Positions 23,701-37,048 of a stretch of 64,000 bases of DNA are shown piece by piece. Source of the DNA: Aspergillus flavus (lineage: Eukaryota; Ascomycota; Eurotiomycetes; Eurotiales; Aspergillaceae). A program made the position numbers and the translations under genes. Position 1 is the stretch's first letter, and each line of letters begins with the position of its first letter. The DNA lies in the NCBI RefSeq assembly GCF_009017415.1, contig NC_092409.1:2046001-2110000 (forward strand), in the 5' to 3' direction. The notes under the pieces were generated by a model that worked only from the letters and a program-made list of their open reading frames with translations, ran no database searches and was not told the origin of the DNA.

Positions 23701-26700
23701 TTAATAATTAAAATCTATTTTATATATTATTATAATATATATTAATCTTTTTAATTTATATTAATTTATAAGATTTTATTAATTTAATAAATACTTTAAT
23801 TATTTTAATACTATTATTTATTTATATAAAAATATATATTTAATTTTAGTATATTTTTTAATTTAATTAAATTAAATTAATATCTTTATAATTTAAATCT
23901 ATATATTAATATAGTTAGATATTTTCTTTTTTAAAAATATTAAATTTTATTTAAAAATTACTATATAATATAAAGATTAGTTTTTAAAATATAGCTAAAT
24001 AAAATAAAAAATATAAATTTAATAAACTATAGAAAAAATTTAAAAAATATAAAAATTAATATAAAAAATTTTATAATTAATTAATATTAATATATATCTT
24101 TTATTTTACTATATTTATTTTTATTTATTTTATTATATTATTATATTTTATTTATTATTTTACTTAGTATTCTATATCTATTATTAATAATATAATATTA
24201 TTAGTTTTAATTCTAGTATATATTAAAATTTAAAATTTTATTAGATTCTATATAATTAATTATAGTAGATAGCTCTAGTTACTTAATAAAAATTAACTAA
24301 TAAATTAAATAAAAATTAATAAATATAATAATAATTAAAAATATTAATATCTTAATATAGATAATAGATATTAAAATAGAGAATTAATTTTTAATTTTTT
24401 TCTTATAATTTTAAATATAAATTTATAATTAAAATTCTTTAAGATTTTTTATATATATTTTTTTAAAGAGAGATTACTATATATTATTTAAAAAAAAAAC
24501 TAAATATAAATATTAATATTATTAATTAATTTTTAAAATATATATATATTTAAAATAGAATATTTAATATAATTATTTTATATAATTATTATTAAATTTA
24601 TAATAATTATATTTTTATTTTAAATTAATTATTTTTTAATAATAATTAGTATATCTATTATAATAAATAGTTATTATTATAATAATATATTAAATATTTT
24701 ATAAAGTATTAATATTATATAGAATAATTTAATATAAATAATTATTAATAATAATATTATTATTAATAGTAATATAATAATTATTTAAAATAATAATATT
24801 AATATTAATATATTATTAAATAAAATTTTCTCTATTATTTCTATAATTTATTTTTTTAATATTATAATATTTTTATTATATATTATAAACTATTTTTTTT
24901 ATATTTTAAATTAATTTTTTTTTAAATATTTTTTTATAATTTTATTATATTTTTCTATATTAAAATTATTAAAAATTTAATTATTTTTAAAATTCTATAA
25001 TATCTTTATTATTTAAAAGCTATAGTTAAAAATAATAAATATAATATAGATAAAACTTTTAAAATTAATTATAAATTTTTTTAATATTATTTTAATATTA
25101 TATATATAATACTATAGTTAAAATATTAATTATAATTTAATATATAATTTTTTTAAATATTTTATTTATTATTAATTTATAAAGATTTTTTAAAATATAA
25201 TTAAAAATATATATAATTTATATTATTTTATAAATAAATTTTTAATTTATTTTTATTTTTTATTATTTAACTATAAATTATTATATAGATATTTTATAAT
25301 AATAATTAAAATCTTTTTTTATAATAATATTTCTATTTATTATTATTATTATAAAAAAAATTTAGTTTTATTTTTAAAAATATAATACTAATTTTATAAT
25401 TTAGTAGATAATTATATAAAACTAGATTTATTATATAAAAAAAATATTAATAAAAATAGTTTTTTTTAATTATTTTTTATTAATTTTTTAAATTAAATAT
25501 ATTTAAAAATAATTATTAGCTGGTAATTTAATTTAAATATATTTTTATCTTAAAAAAATTATAAATAATAATATATTATAAAAAATAAAGTATTATTAAT
25601 TTTTTATAGATTTAAAAAAATTATTTTAATTTATATATATATTAAAATTTAATTTAATAATTTTTTAATAAAATTATAAAATTTTCTATAAATTATAGCT
25701 TTTTTTTAATAATATATTATAGTTATAATTATATTCTTTTTTATTTAATAATTAAATATATTTAGATTTAATAATATAAATATAAAATTATAATATATAA
25801 TTAAAATTATATAATATTTTTATATTATTATAAAATAACTTTATATTTTTAATATTTATTAGTATTTATATATAAATATTATATATTTACTATTATTATA
25901 AAATTATAGTATAAAATAAATAATAGAAATATTATATTTATTTATAGATTTATTATTATTAATAATATTATTATTATAATTTTTATTTATTAATAATCTA
26001 TAATTAATTATTAGTATTTATTATACTATTTTTTATATTTTTATTTTTTTTAATATTCTTTTTTTTATTATTATATTTTATTTTAAACTTTAGTTATTTT
26101 TATATTTATTTATTTTTTTTTATTATTATAATATTATTCTATTAAAATAATAAATAATCTATTTTAAACTTAATTACTATAATTAATAATTATAGATTTT
26201 AAATATTTATTTACTAATAATTATACTATTATTTTTTTATTAAATAAAATATATTATATTACTATTAAATAATTATTTAAAAATTAGCTATAAATAGCTA
26301 TAACTATATTAATAGTTTTTTATTTTATATTAATAATATAAAAATATATATATTTTATATATATTATTTTTTTAATAATATTTTTAATTATTATATTATT
26401 ATTTTATTTTAAATAAAAAAGTACTATATTAAAATATATATATTAATTATATTTTATTATAACTATAAAAAATAATCTTTATTTAAAATATAGTTTTATT
26501 AATAATAATAATAATATAATAAATATTAATTTTTTATAAATCTATTATTTTTAGTAGTAGTTTTATAGCTATATTATATATTAAATATTATACTCTACTA
26601 TTATAAAATAATAAAAATAAATTATAAAAAAAATCTATTATTATTTATAAATATTTAATATTAAAATTTTAATTTTAAATAAATTATATATATCTATTAT

Positions 26701-27086
26701 TATTTTACTATTTTTTATAGTACTAGATTTATTAAGATTTATTTTATATTATTTTTTATTAATTCAATCCTTATAATTAAAAAATATTTTATAAAAAGAT
26801 ATTAATTTTTTAAAAAATATAATATTATTACTATTAACTAAATTATTAAAAAATACTAGATTTAAAAAAGAACTACTAGTTAATATAATATCTTTAAATC
26901 TAGATATTTAAATAATATTATAATTTAGTATATACTTATTAATTTTATTAAAATTTATAGAAATATTATTTTTAAAAAAATATTAAAAATATTATATATT
27001 CTTTTAAAAATATTTTATTTTAAATTAAGTATAATAAAAATTAAAATTTTATTATTAATAATATTTATTATATAATATTTATTGAT
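17798..27086. other. Long unassigned RIP-degraded tract
   Basis: These 9.3 kb are extremely AT-rich with stops in all frames. The longest minus-strand open stretch, 21115-20897, encodes only Ile/Leu/Tyr/Lys-rich low-complexity peptide and is not a gene. There is a short, slightly less mutated patch at about 17895-17990. No LTR pair, inverted terminal repeat or conserved domain could be read. A 10 bp minisatellite lies at 20441-20518. By context these are older transposon remains. Confidence 0.5.
20441..20518. repeat. Perfect 10 bp minisatellite (ATTTTTTATA), about 7.8 copies
   Basis: ATTTTTTATA is repeated seven times without error from 20441 to 20510, followed by a partial ATTTTTTA. The regularity stands out from the irregular A/T background and suggests expansion by slippage after the sequence had become AT-rich. 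Confidence 0.9.
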
Positions 27087-27197
27087 TGTAGAATTCTAAT
27101 TAGACCTAGCGCTGAAGTATCTCTTTATTAAATAGCTAAATAATTAGAATGTCTTTTTTATAAGAATTAATAATTTCTATTCTATAAAAATTTAATT
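27087..27197 (+). repeat. 5' LTR of copia element
   Basis: It begins TGTAGAATTCTAATTAGACC and keeps a CTAGCGCTGAAG patch. It aligns over its full length with 31429-31539. Confidence 0.8.
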
Positions 27198-30100
27198 AAT
27201 TATAAGCCTAGTTAGCTTAAAAAGAGTCTAAAAAATTATTTAATCTATTTAGAAAAAATTTTAGAATTTAATAATTAATATTAATATTAATTCAAGATTT
27301 TTATTTATAGAAAAAACTTTTAAAAAAAAGAATCTATAATATATAGTAAAATAGCTAATAATAGCTAAAGCTTTTAAAAAGATTTTTAAAAAAAATTAGA
27401 ATTTAAGATTTAAGCTAAAAAATAGTATAAAAAAGATCTCTAGTTTTTAGAGATTTTATATTAAATATATAAAGAAAAATAAAAATATAAAATTATTTTT
27501 TATTTAAAAATTTATTAAATAAAATAAATAAAATTATAGAATATTTAATGAATTAATTTAATTATAAAATATAAGATTTTTATATTTAAAATATATTATA
27601 ATTTTATAAAATTAATATTTTAATTAATATTATAATTTTAGAATTTTGACTAATATTATTAATTTATATAAAATAAAAATAAATATTTTAAATATTAAAA
27701 TTATAATTAATTCTATAAATCTTAAAAAATATAATTAAATAGCTATTAGGTATTATTAATTTTACTATATATATAAATAAAATTTATGAAAAAAAAACAG
27801 AATATAGTTTAAAATAGATTAATTAAAAAAATATAAAAAAATATAAAAATAGAAAATTAAATAAAAAGATATATATTTTTATTAAAGATTTAAATATAAT
27901 ATTTTATTATATTAATATCTTTATTTTATTTTATAATTAACTAAATTTTATATAATAAAATTTTATAGATATATTAAATCTCTAGATTTATACTTGAATT
28001 AAAAAAATAAATATAAAGTATATAATATTTATATAATTTTTAAATATTAAATTAAATTTAAATATATTATTTTTTAAATAAAATAATAATTAAAATTTTT
28101 AATATATTAATAATATTATAATAATTATTTATTATTAATAGTTTAAAATATTTAACTTTTAATTGAAAGAATTTAATATAATATTAAAATCATTTTTTAA
28201 TAAAATTTTATATATAGTTATATCTATATAAAATATTATAAAAATTCAAAAATAAATTATATTAAAATACATCTAGATATAAGGAATAATTAAATTATAA
28301 TATTATATATTAAAATATACTATTAATTTAAAATATATTTTAAATTTTTTTTAATTTAAAAAATTAAATAAAAATATAAATTTTTTTAAAATAATCTAGA
28401 CTATATATTTAGATTAGTGAATAATATTATAAAAGATTTATTGAAAATATTTATAAATTTTTTTTTTATATTTATATACTTAAGATTTTTTTATAAAAAA
28501 GAATTTTTAAATATATTAAAAAAATTTTATAATTATAATAATTAATATTATAGTTTTATATTATCATTTTAATTATGTAAAAATATTAAGAATATAGTTA
28601 TAATAAAAATAAAAGATATTAAATTAAAATTTAATAATAATATATACTATAAAATCTATTATAAAGTTAAAATAAAATAATAAATATTTTAAATATTATA
28701 AATTTATTTTATTTATTTTTTAAATCTTTAATATCTAAATATATAAAAAATTAATGTAACTAATTATAATAAATATAATTATTTTTTAATTATAATTAAT
28801 AATATAATAGAATTAATATATATTATAATACTTGATAATAAAATAAAAATCTTAAATATCTTAATAAAAATAAATTAAAAATATTATGATATAATAAAAA
28901 ATATATTATCTATTAATATTTTAATTAAAAAAATTTAATATTTATAATAAATAAATAAAAAATTTAATAAAGATATATAAATTAAATTAATAATTTTTTA
29001 TATATTTAAAATAAATAGTAAAATTAAAAAATTAATAATATTTTTAATTAAATAATTAAATTAATAATAATTAGTTTTAATTTATTAAATTATCTTTAGC
29101 TTTATATTATTAATATAGTAATTTAAATCTTTAATTAATTTATTTTATTAAAAAAAATTATATTAATATAATTATATATAAATATTAATTTTATTATAAT
29201 TTTTAAATAAAAAAATATTTTTAGATTTTATAAAGATTATAATTATGAAATATATATTTATATATTATAAAAACATTATATAATATTAAAAAAAATAAAA
29301 TTATATATATAAATTGAATATTTAATTAATGTAGAAAAAAATAATAGTTATATATAAAAAATATAGATTTTTAAAAAAAATTAAATTAAAAAATTTTAAA
29401 ATATTATTTTTAATAAAAATTTATATCTCTAATTTTAAAAGACTTTTTAAATAAAAAAAATAAATATAAAAAAAATTTTAAAAATTTAATAAACTTTAAT
29501 ATTTATAAAATATAGTTTATTATATTTTTAAAATTATTATAAATTAAATTTATATAATTTTAAAATATAGAATTTATTTAATATAATATAATAATTTTAT
29601 AAATAAATAAAATAATTAAATTAATTCAAAATCAAAAATATTATATTATATAAGATTTTATATAAAAATAGTATTTTAAAGAAATTCTAAAATTATTAAT
29701 TAATTTAATTATTTTTAATTTAAAATAAAAATTTAATTAAATAATAAAAAATATAGTTATATAATTAAAAAATAAATAGATTTATAAAATATATTATAAA
29801 TAATAAAAACTTTAAAATATAAAGAATTTTTAAATTATTATATAAATAAATATTAACTAAATTTTTTATTTGAAAATTTATAAAATTAAAATTTTTAAAA
29901 ATTATACTAAAATATTAATATTATTTTTTATAAAATATTTAAGTGAAAATAATATATATTTAAATTGAAAAGATTATAAAATTTAATATATGTACTATTA
30001 TAAAAAAATTAAAAAAGATATATATTTTATTAAATAAATAAATATTTAATATAAAAATTAATTAAAAAAATTATATTATTAATTTTAAAATTTATTAAAT

Positions 30101-31059
30101 AATATATAATAATTTTTAACATTTTAAAATTATAAATAAATATATACTCTAGTAATAAAAAATATTTTTAAAAATATTTTTTATTATAATAATTATACAA
30201 AAATTAAAATAGAAATAATATAATATTATTTTTATCTCTTTTTATATAATATTAAAAAATAGAAAAGTTTTTATATATTAATTAATTAATTTTATAATAA
30301 AAAATAATAATTGCATATATTAATTTGATTAAATTTTATATAATTTATAAAAAATAATAAATCTATAGTATAAAATCTTTAAAAAAATTAAAAAATAGAT
30401 TTTAAATTTATTTAAAAAGATTTTTATATTTTTATATTTAATTATAATATATTAATAATATAATTACTATAGTAAAAATTTAAAAAAAATTGATTAAATT
30501 AAAAAGATTTTATAAAAAATTTTTAGATTAAAAAAATAAATAATTTAATCTATTTTTTAAAATATAATATATTAAAAACTATAGAAAAAATTTTATATTA
30601 TTTATATATATATATATATTAAAAAAATATTTATTATAATAAAAATAATTAAATATTTTAAATACTAGATTTTTATCAATTTAAACTATATAAAAAATTT
30701 AATTAGTTTATAATTAAAATTTAATTTAATATTAAAAATATAGTATTTTTATTTTAATATTAAATATATATTCTTATTAAAATAGATTAAAAGATTATAG
30801 TAGATATATTTAGATATTTAAAAATAATAAATTATTTAAAAATTAAATTAGATATAAATTATATATATAGATTAAAATTCTATATATATAATATATTAAA
30901 ATTATAAAAATAGAAAATTAATGAAAAATATTATTATAATATATGTAAAAATCTCTATTTTATAGATCTTATATAAATCGATTTTTATAATATTATTAAA
31001 TATAATTATAAAATTTATTATATATAATATTATAATTAAAAATCCTTTTTTATTAGAAA

Positions 31060-31340
31060 AATATTTATAATACTAGATTTATCTATTAATCTAGAAACTA
31101 TAGATAATAATAAATTAATTATCTTTATAAATAATTATAACAGTATAAAGATTTTTTAGCGTAATAACTATATATTAGCTATAAAATGATTTAATAATTA
31201 ATATTTTTTCATATAAGATTTTTTAAAGACTAGTAAAGTTTATTTAAGATTTATATTAATAAAAAATAATATAGTAGATATATTAATTAAATCTTTAGAT
31301 TATAAGATCTCTACTGCTATTAAAAAAATAATATTATAGA
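31060..31340 (+). pseudogene. Copia RNase H / polyprotein C-terminus relic
   Basis: The plus-strand translation shows a degraded RNase H segment followed by KNNIVDILIKSLDYKIST at about 31261-31312. This corresponds to the copia end, where -NVADILTKPL- precedes the stop. The homologous stretch on the minus strand follows the LTR at 46161. Confidence 0.65.
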
Positions 31341-31428
31341 TTATTAATATTTTAAAGATTTTAACATAATATTTAATTAGAAAATTATATTAGTTTCTAT
31401 AGTATAATATCTAGAAAAGTATATTACT

Positions 31429-31539
31429 TATAGAATTTTAATTAGATTTAGTATTAAAGTATCTCTTTATTAAATAGTTAGATAGTTAGAATCTCTTTTC
31501 TAGGAGAATCAACGATTTCTATTCTATAAGGATTTAATA
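31429..31539 (+). repeat. 3' LTR of copia element
   Basis: It is the second 111 bp LTR copy, ending GGATTTAATA (GGATTTGACA before mutation, as in the reverse-orientation copy at 46161, which begins TGTCAAATCC). It ends immediately before gypsy reverse transcriptase sequence. Confidence 0.8.
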
Positions 31540-31569
31540 TTATTTTATATTAATAAATTAATAGATTAA

Positions 31570-32400
31570 GTTATAGAAATAAAATACTTTATTAAACTTA
31601 ATTTAATAGATATATATTATTAAATTTATATTTAGAAAAATAATAAATAGAAAATAATATTTTAAATCTATTATAGATATTTTAAATGTATAATAATATT
31701 ATTTAATTTATATAATATACTAGTGATCTTCTAAATATATAATAATAAAGCTATAAAAGAAATTCTAGATAATTATTATATCATATATTTAAATAATATT
31801 TTTATTTATTTATTAATAAAATATATATATATATATAGTATATTAGTAAAATACTATTATATTTAAAATCAAAAAATCTATATATTAAACTATCTAAGTA
31901 TAACTTTTATTAAAAAAAGTAATATTTTTAGAATTTATTATAAAATATAATAGTATTTATATTAATTTAGAATATATTTAAACTATTGGTAAATAACTAG
32001 TACTAAAATTCTTTTATAATATTTAAATATTCTTAAAATTTATAAAATATTTTAGATATTTTATATATTAATACACTTAAATTATTAAGCTTTTATTTAA
32101 TATATTAAAAAAATATAAAAAAAAGATAAAATTATTTATCTTTATTAAAAAAGCGTGAATAGCTTTTAATAAATTAAAAATAATATTTAATAATTTTTTT
32201 AACTCTATAATACTTTAATTCTATATTATAGATTAAATTGATTATAGATATTTTCAGATTTACTATTATAGATATTTTTTTATAATTTATTAATTAAATT
32301 AAAAAGTTCTACTAGTATTTTAACTAATAATTAATTATTTTTTACTTAAAAAAGTTTATAGAGATAGAAAATTATTATTTTATTTATAATTAAAAGTTAT
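31570..32400 (+). pseudogene. Ty3/gypsy reverse transcriptase relic, best preserved in the window
   Basis: The plus-strand translation, with stops, follows gypsy RT closely. FIKLNLIDIYYQI at about 31590 corresponds to FTKLDL--AY--IRI. Next come the -FEY---PFGL-NAP-TFQ segment, YYIIYLNNIFIY at about 31775-31810 for the catalytic YLDDILIY, the FLGF-NFY segment, and FSDLLL at about 32250 where the family has ETDASG. Catalytic Asp codons have become Asn. It is inactive. Confidence 0.75.
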
Positions 32401-35400
32401 TTATTATTATAAAATATTTTAAAATATAAAGATATTATTTTAAAGATATACTATATATAATCTATATATAAAATAACTATAAATTTTTGTAATATTATTT
32501 AAAATAAAAATTAAATAAATATTAGACTTAATAAATAGAGCTTTTAATAGCTTATAATTTTAAATAAAACATTAATCTAGATATTTAAATCTAATTAATA
32601 TATTTTTGCGATAAAAAGACTATAAAAATATCTATAAAAAATATTAGATTATTATCTATACTTTAGAGAAATTTATAAATAATATTAAATAATTAAAATA
32701 ATAGTAAAGTAATTTTAATAACTAGATTAAAGATTTTAGTTATAGATTAAAAAAATCTAAAATTTTTAGCTCTTAAAATAATAGTATAAGAAATTATGAA
32801 AAAAAAGTTATTTATAAAATAATATTATATTTTTTTAAAAATATAATTCTATAGATTTTATAAACAATATTTTTATTAATTAGATTTATAGTAAATAATT
32901 ATTTAATAAAAAAAGAAAAAAACTATATATAAAATTGATATTATTAAAATAAATAATAATCTAATGTAGTAATAGTATATTAATAGTAGATTATTATATT
33001 ATAAAAAAAGAATTTATATATTTTTATATTTTATATTTAAATAAAAGATTTTAACAATATATATTTTAATAATTGTTTTATAAACTATTTTAATTAAAAA
33101 AAACTATTAAATTAATTAAAAAAAAAGTTCTATTAAAATAGTTTATATATAGATATTAAAAACTATATCTAGAATTATTCTATTTATTGAAAAATAAATA
33201 TTCTTAAGAAATTATTATAGAATAAATTAATTTTTATTTCTATTCTAGAAGAATTATAGTAAAATTTAATAATAGATTTTATAATTAGCTTATTACTATT
33301 AAATTAAAAGAATTATACATATAATATAATTCTTATAATAATAAATTAATATATAAAGACTATAAAATATATATTTATAATTAAAACTATAATTATAGAA
33401 GAGTTAACTAATATATTTTTTAATAAAATTATATATAAAACTAGATTTCTAAAAAATCTAATAATTAATAAAGATTTATTTCTTATTAATATATACTAGA
33501 TATAATTCTATTAAAATCTTTATATAAAAGATTATTTAAATAGTATCTTTTATCTATAGATAAATAGATAAATGAAGTATTAATATTAAATATTTAGAAT
33601 ATACCTATAGATATATATATATTATTGATAGAGTAATTAAATAGACTAGTTATTTATTATAAAATTTATTTATAATAATATTAAAAATATATCTATAAAA
33701 TATGTATTTTTTATAGCTTAATAAAATATAGAATTAACAGTCTCTAGATTTAAAGCTATTAAACTAATAATATTAAATATATTAATAGAATTATAGTTAA
33801 AAAAACTCTAGTTAATATTTATATTAAATTAAAAAAATTTTAAAAAAATCATACAATAATAGAAAAAAAATATAATAGATATTATAAAATTATATAATTA
33901 TATAGAGAATACAAAGTTTTACTATTAATAAAAAATATTAAATTATAGTAGTTAAATAAAAAATAGAAAAAATATTTATTTATTAAATATACTACTAAAA
34001 ATTATAAAAATTTTATTAAATAAAAAAAGTAGCTAAGTTATAAAAATTTATAAAAATTAAAAAGAAATTTTAAAAACATTATTAAATCTATTATAATTTA
34101 CTAGAAAATTAATAAAATATTAAAAATATTTTATTAATTATAAAAAAGAATATAATCTTTTTTCTATAAAGTTTTAATATATCTCTAAATAATATGATAA
34201 TATTATTCTTTTTTTATCTATAAAATTTTATGATTTAATAAGAATATTTATATAGAAAGAATAAAATAATTTTATTAAATAAAAAAAATAAAAAAAATAG
34301 TTTAAAAATATAATATAGAGTATTTATTAATAGATTTTGAATAAATAAATAAATAAATTACTATAAACTTTTCTAGTTCTCTAGATTATTTTTGAAAAAG
34401 ACTCTATAGTATTTAACTTTTACTAAATATTTATTAAATAAAATAGATTATAATTTATATTCTACAACGCTACTAAATATAAATAGATTTTATTTAATTT
34501 ATTAAAACAATTAATAGTTTTTTTAATATATTTAATTAGATTATCTATAGTTTTTATAGTTTTTTAACTTAATAGTAAAATCTATAAATAAATAATCTTA
34601 GTCTATATAAATTTTAATAATAGAAAATATAGTTTTTTAAAATATATATATTATATATAGAGTTATCTAATATTTTAAACTATATATTCTAAGAGTCTTT
34701 TAATATTAATAAAAATATTAATAAATAATAATTTAATATAATATCTATAGAATATCTATAAACTATTAATATTATTCTATTATACTATACTTAGAATTAG
34801 ATTATTTATTTATTAAAAAAAACTAAAAGATACTAGAAATAATATTTAAAAAAAATTAATAAAGATTGTAGTAATAATAAAAATAATTTTAAAAAAAATA
34901 TAAAAAAGTTTTTTTTAAAAATTAAAGATAAAAAATTATTAAGATTTTTAAAAAAAGCTAAGATAATATATTTTAAAATATTTAAATTAATTAAAATATA
35001 TTTCTACTAAACTAGAAAATACTTATTTTTTTAAAAAAAGTTTAATAAAATAGAAAATAGAAAAGAAAATATAAAAAAAATATAGGAAATCAATAAATAT
35101 ATTAATTTTTTTTCTATAAATATATATTAATAGCTTTTTAAAAAATAAATTATTTAAAAAAAAGTATTTATAAAGTTCTATAAAATTAACTAGATCTACT
35201 TTATTTTTTAAGAAGTTTTTATAGCTTTACAAATAGTATTATATTTAATTATTTTTAAAATAATAGAGATATTATTAATTTATAATTTTAATAATATTTT
35301 TATAAAAAAAATTAAATTTACTATACTATTTATATTTTTAAAATAATCTAAAAAAATAAATATAATTATAAAAAAATATTATAATTTATAAAATTAAAAA

Positions 35401-35618
35401 ATTCTATAATATTATTTTAAAAATATTCTATTAATATTTTAATTATTTAAAACTATTATAAAATAATATATTAAATCTTTATAATTCTATTATTAAATAT
35501 TCTAAATAAAATATATTTTTATATTATATAGTTTATTAAAATAAAATATTAAATATTTTAAAACTTAAATATAAATTAAAATAGTTGATTTTTTTTAAAA
35601 AAAAATAATAATAATAGT

Positions 35619-35872
35619 TATTTTAAATAATTAAATTTTATATAAATAAGCTATTAATAGATTACTAGTTTATATAATATATAAATATATTTATATTAAA
35701 ATTATATAAAAAATTTTAATTTTTAAATAATTTATTTTATTATACTAAATAGAAAAACTACTATATAATTCTAAATAATTTTAAGTCTTCTAGTACTATA
35801 TTTCTAAAAGTCTATTGGCCAACTATACTCTATAGACCTAATATTATAGATAGTAGTACACCAGCAGAGCGC
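35619..35872 (+). repeat. 3' LTR of gypsy element D
   Basis: It is exactly 254 bp, aligned with both LTRs of element A. The last 50 bp keep GTACACCAGCAGAGCGC, the least mutated version of the terminal hairpin right arm. The left arm is mutated (ATACTCTA instead of GCGCTCTA). Confidence 0.75.
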
Positions 35873-36878
35873 TTATACTAGTATTATTATTATTTTTTAA
35901 TATTTTATTAATTAATATTTTATAATTATAAATTTTATTGACTTTTTTTTACTATTCTTTTTTAAAATCTTTTTATAATTATTTATAATTTTATTTTATA
36001 AAGAAATATATTAGATTTTTTTTAATTTAATATTAATTATAAAATTTACTATAAAATATTCTTATATTTATATATTAATAAATAAAAATAATTCTAAATT
36101 TAATCTTTATTTATATTTATCGCGAATTACACTATTTTAAAATACTTTTTTAAAAATTAATTTATTTAATTATTTAAAAGATTTTAAAAATATAATTAGT
36201 TTTAATATTAATAATATAACTATTATTTTTTAATAGTTTTAATAAAATTCTAAATATAGCTTTTTTTTAATTACTATTAATAAATTACTATAATATAATA
36301 GTTCAGATTAAATTAAATTAAAAATTGTTTATAATTATTTAAAACTTTAAATAATAATATTATTTTATAATTATTATAATATTTTATAGTTTTATATATT
36401 ATATTTATATATAGTTATTTATTATTATAGTATAACTATTATAACAAATTTTTTAAAATCTATTATATTAATAATCTACTATAATATAATTTTTTTTATT
36501 TCTTAGATTTTTTATAATTAATATAATAAATCTTTTTTTAAATTTTTTAAAATAATCTATTTCTATTAAATTTCTTTTATATATTTAGTATATTATTTTA
36601 TAATTTATTTTATTATAATATATTATTAATCTTTTTTTTATATTTTTTTTCTCTATCTATATACTAAGTAATCTTTTAATTATTTGAAATTTTTTTTATT
36701 TTTATAAATTATTATAAAACAATTAATATAAAATAATAAAGTAAATTCTATATTATTAATAATTTAATATATTTTTATTAACTTTTTAATAACTAGGTTT
36801 ATTTTTTTTAAATATTAATTTAATAACATTAATATTTATAATCTTTATAAATTATCTATTTTAATAATTATTGGCTAT
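35873..36878. other. AT-rich RIP-degraded DNA, unassigned
   Basis: About 1 kb without open frame or recognisable domain. A single isolated TCGCGA survives at 36120-36125. Confidence 0.45.
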
Positions 36879-37048
36879 TGTGATCATGGCTACAATATAT
36901 TGCTATAAAAGATAGCTACTTTAGATAGAAGACCCCCGTAGATCCACTAGAGATCTACTAGATTCTATATATATATAGACTATAGCTATTCTCTAGATCT
37001 CTTAAAAATTAGTAACTCTCTATCTCTTATAGTCTACTGCTACTTACA
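36879..37048. mobile_element. Candidate 170 bp solo LTR, weakly mutated
   Basis: A compact island of near-normal composition begins TGTGATCATGGCTAC and ends CTGCTACTTACA, giving the TG...CA ends of an LTR. It has GCTATAAAAG as a TATA box near 36901-36910 and a C/G-rich GAAGACCCCCGTAGATCC at about 36929-36946. No second copy was seen in the window and no 5 bp target duplication was found, so a non-LTR origin remains possible. Confidence 0.4.

Larger units (their letters stand above)
27087..31539 (+). mobile_element. RIP-degraded Ty1/copia element with two 111 bp LTRs
   Basis: The LTRs at 27087-27197 and 31429-31539 are collinear and equal in length, so the element is 4453 bp, a normal size for copia with short LTRs. 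The plus-strand sequence just inside the 3' LTR keeps the end of the copia polyprotein. NNIVDILIKSLDYK at about 31264-31305 matches the family N-ADILTKPL motif, and upstream, around 31120-31150, IFINNYNSIKI resembles the RNase H D(N)-SAI segment. Other LTR copies are at 4203, and at 46161 followed by internal sequence. The reading frame is full of stops. A 5 bp target duplication could not be confirmed (TTGAT before, TTATT after). Confidence 0.8.
31540..35872 (+). mobile_element. 5'-truncated Ty3/gypsy element D (pol plus 3' LTR)
   Basis: It starts directly after the copia 3' LTR, already inside reverse transcriptase, and ends with an LTR at 35619-35872 that matches element A. The sequence from 32.8 kb to the LTR aligns with 7.5-10.0 kb of element A. 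Gag, protease, the 5' LTR and the start of RT are missing. A poly-A-like purine tract (35597-35608) precedes the LTR. It is either truncated by the copia insertion or joined by deletion. No gypsy continuation was recognised left of 27087. Confidence 0.75.

Noticed and set aside
27082..31544. 5 bp target-site duplication around the copia element
   Set aside because: TTGAT and TTATT differ at two of five bases, and one difference is not a transition, so it cannot be claimed.
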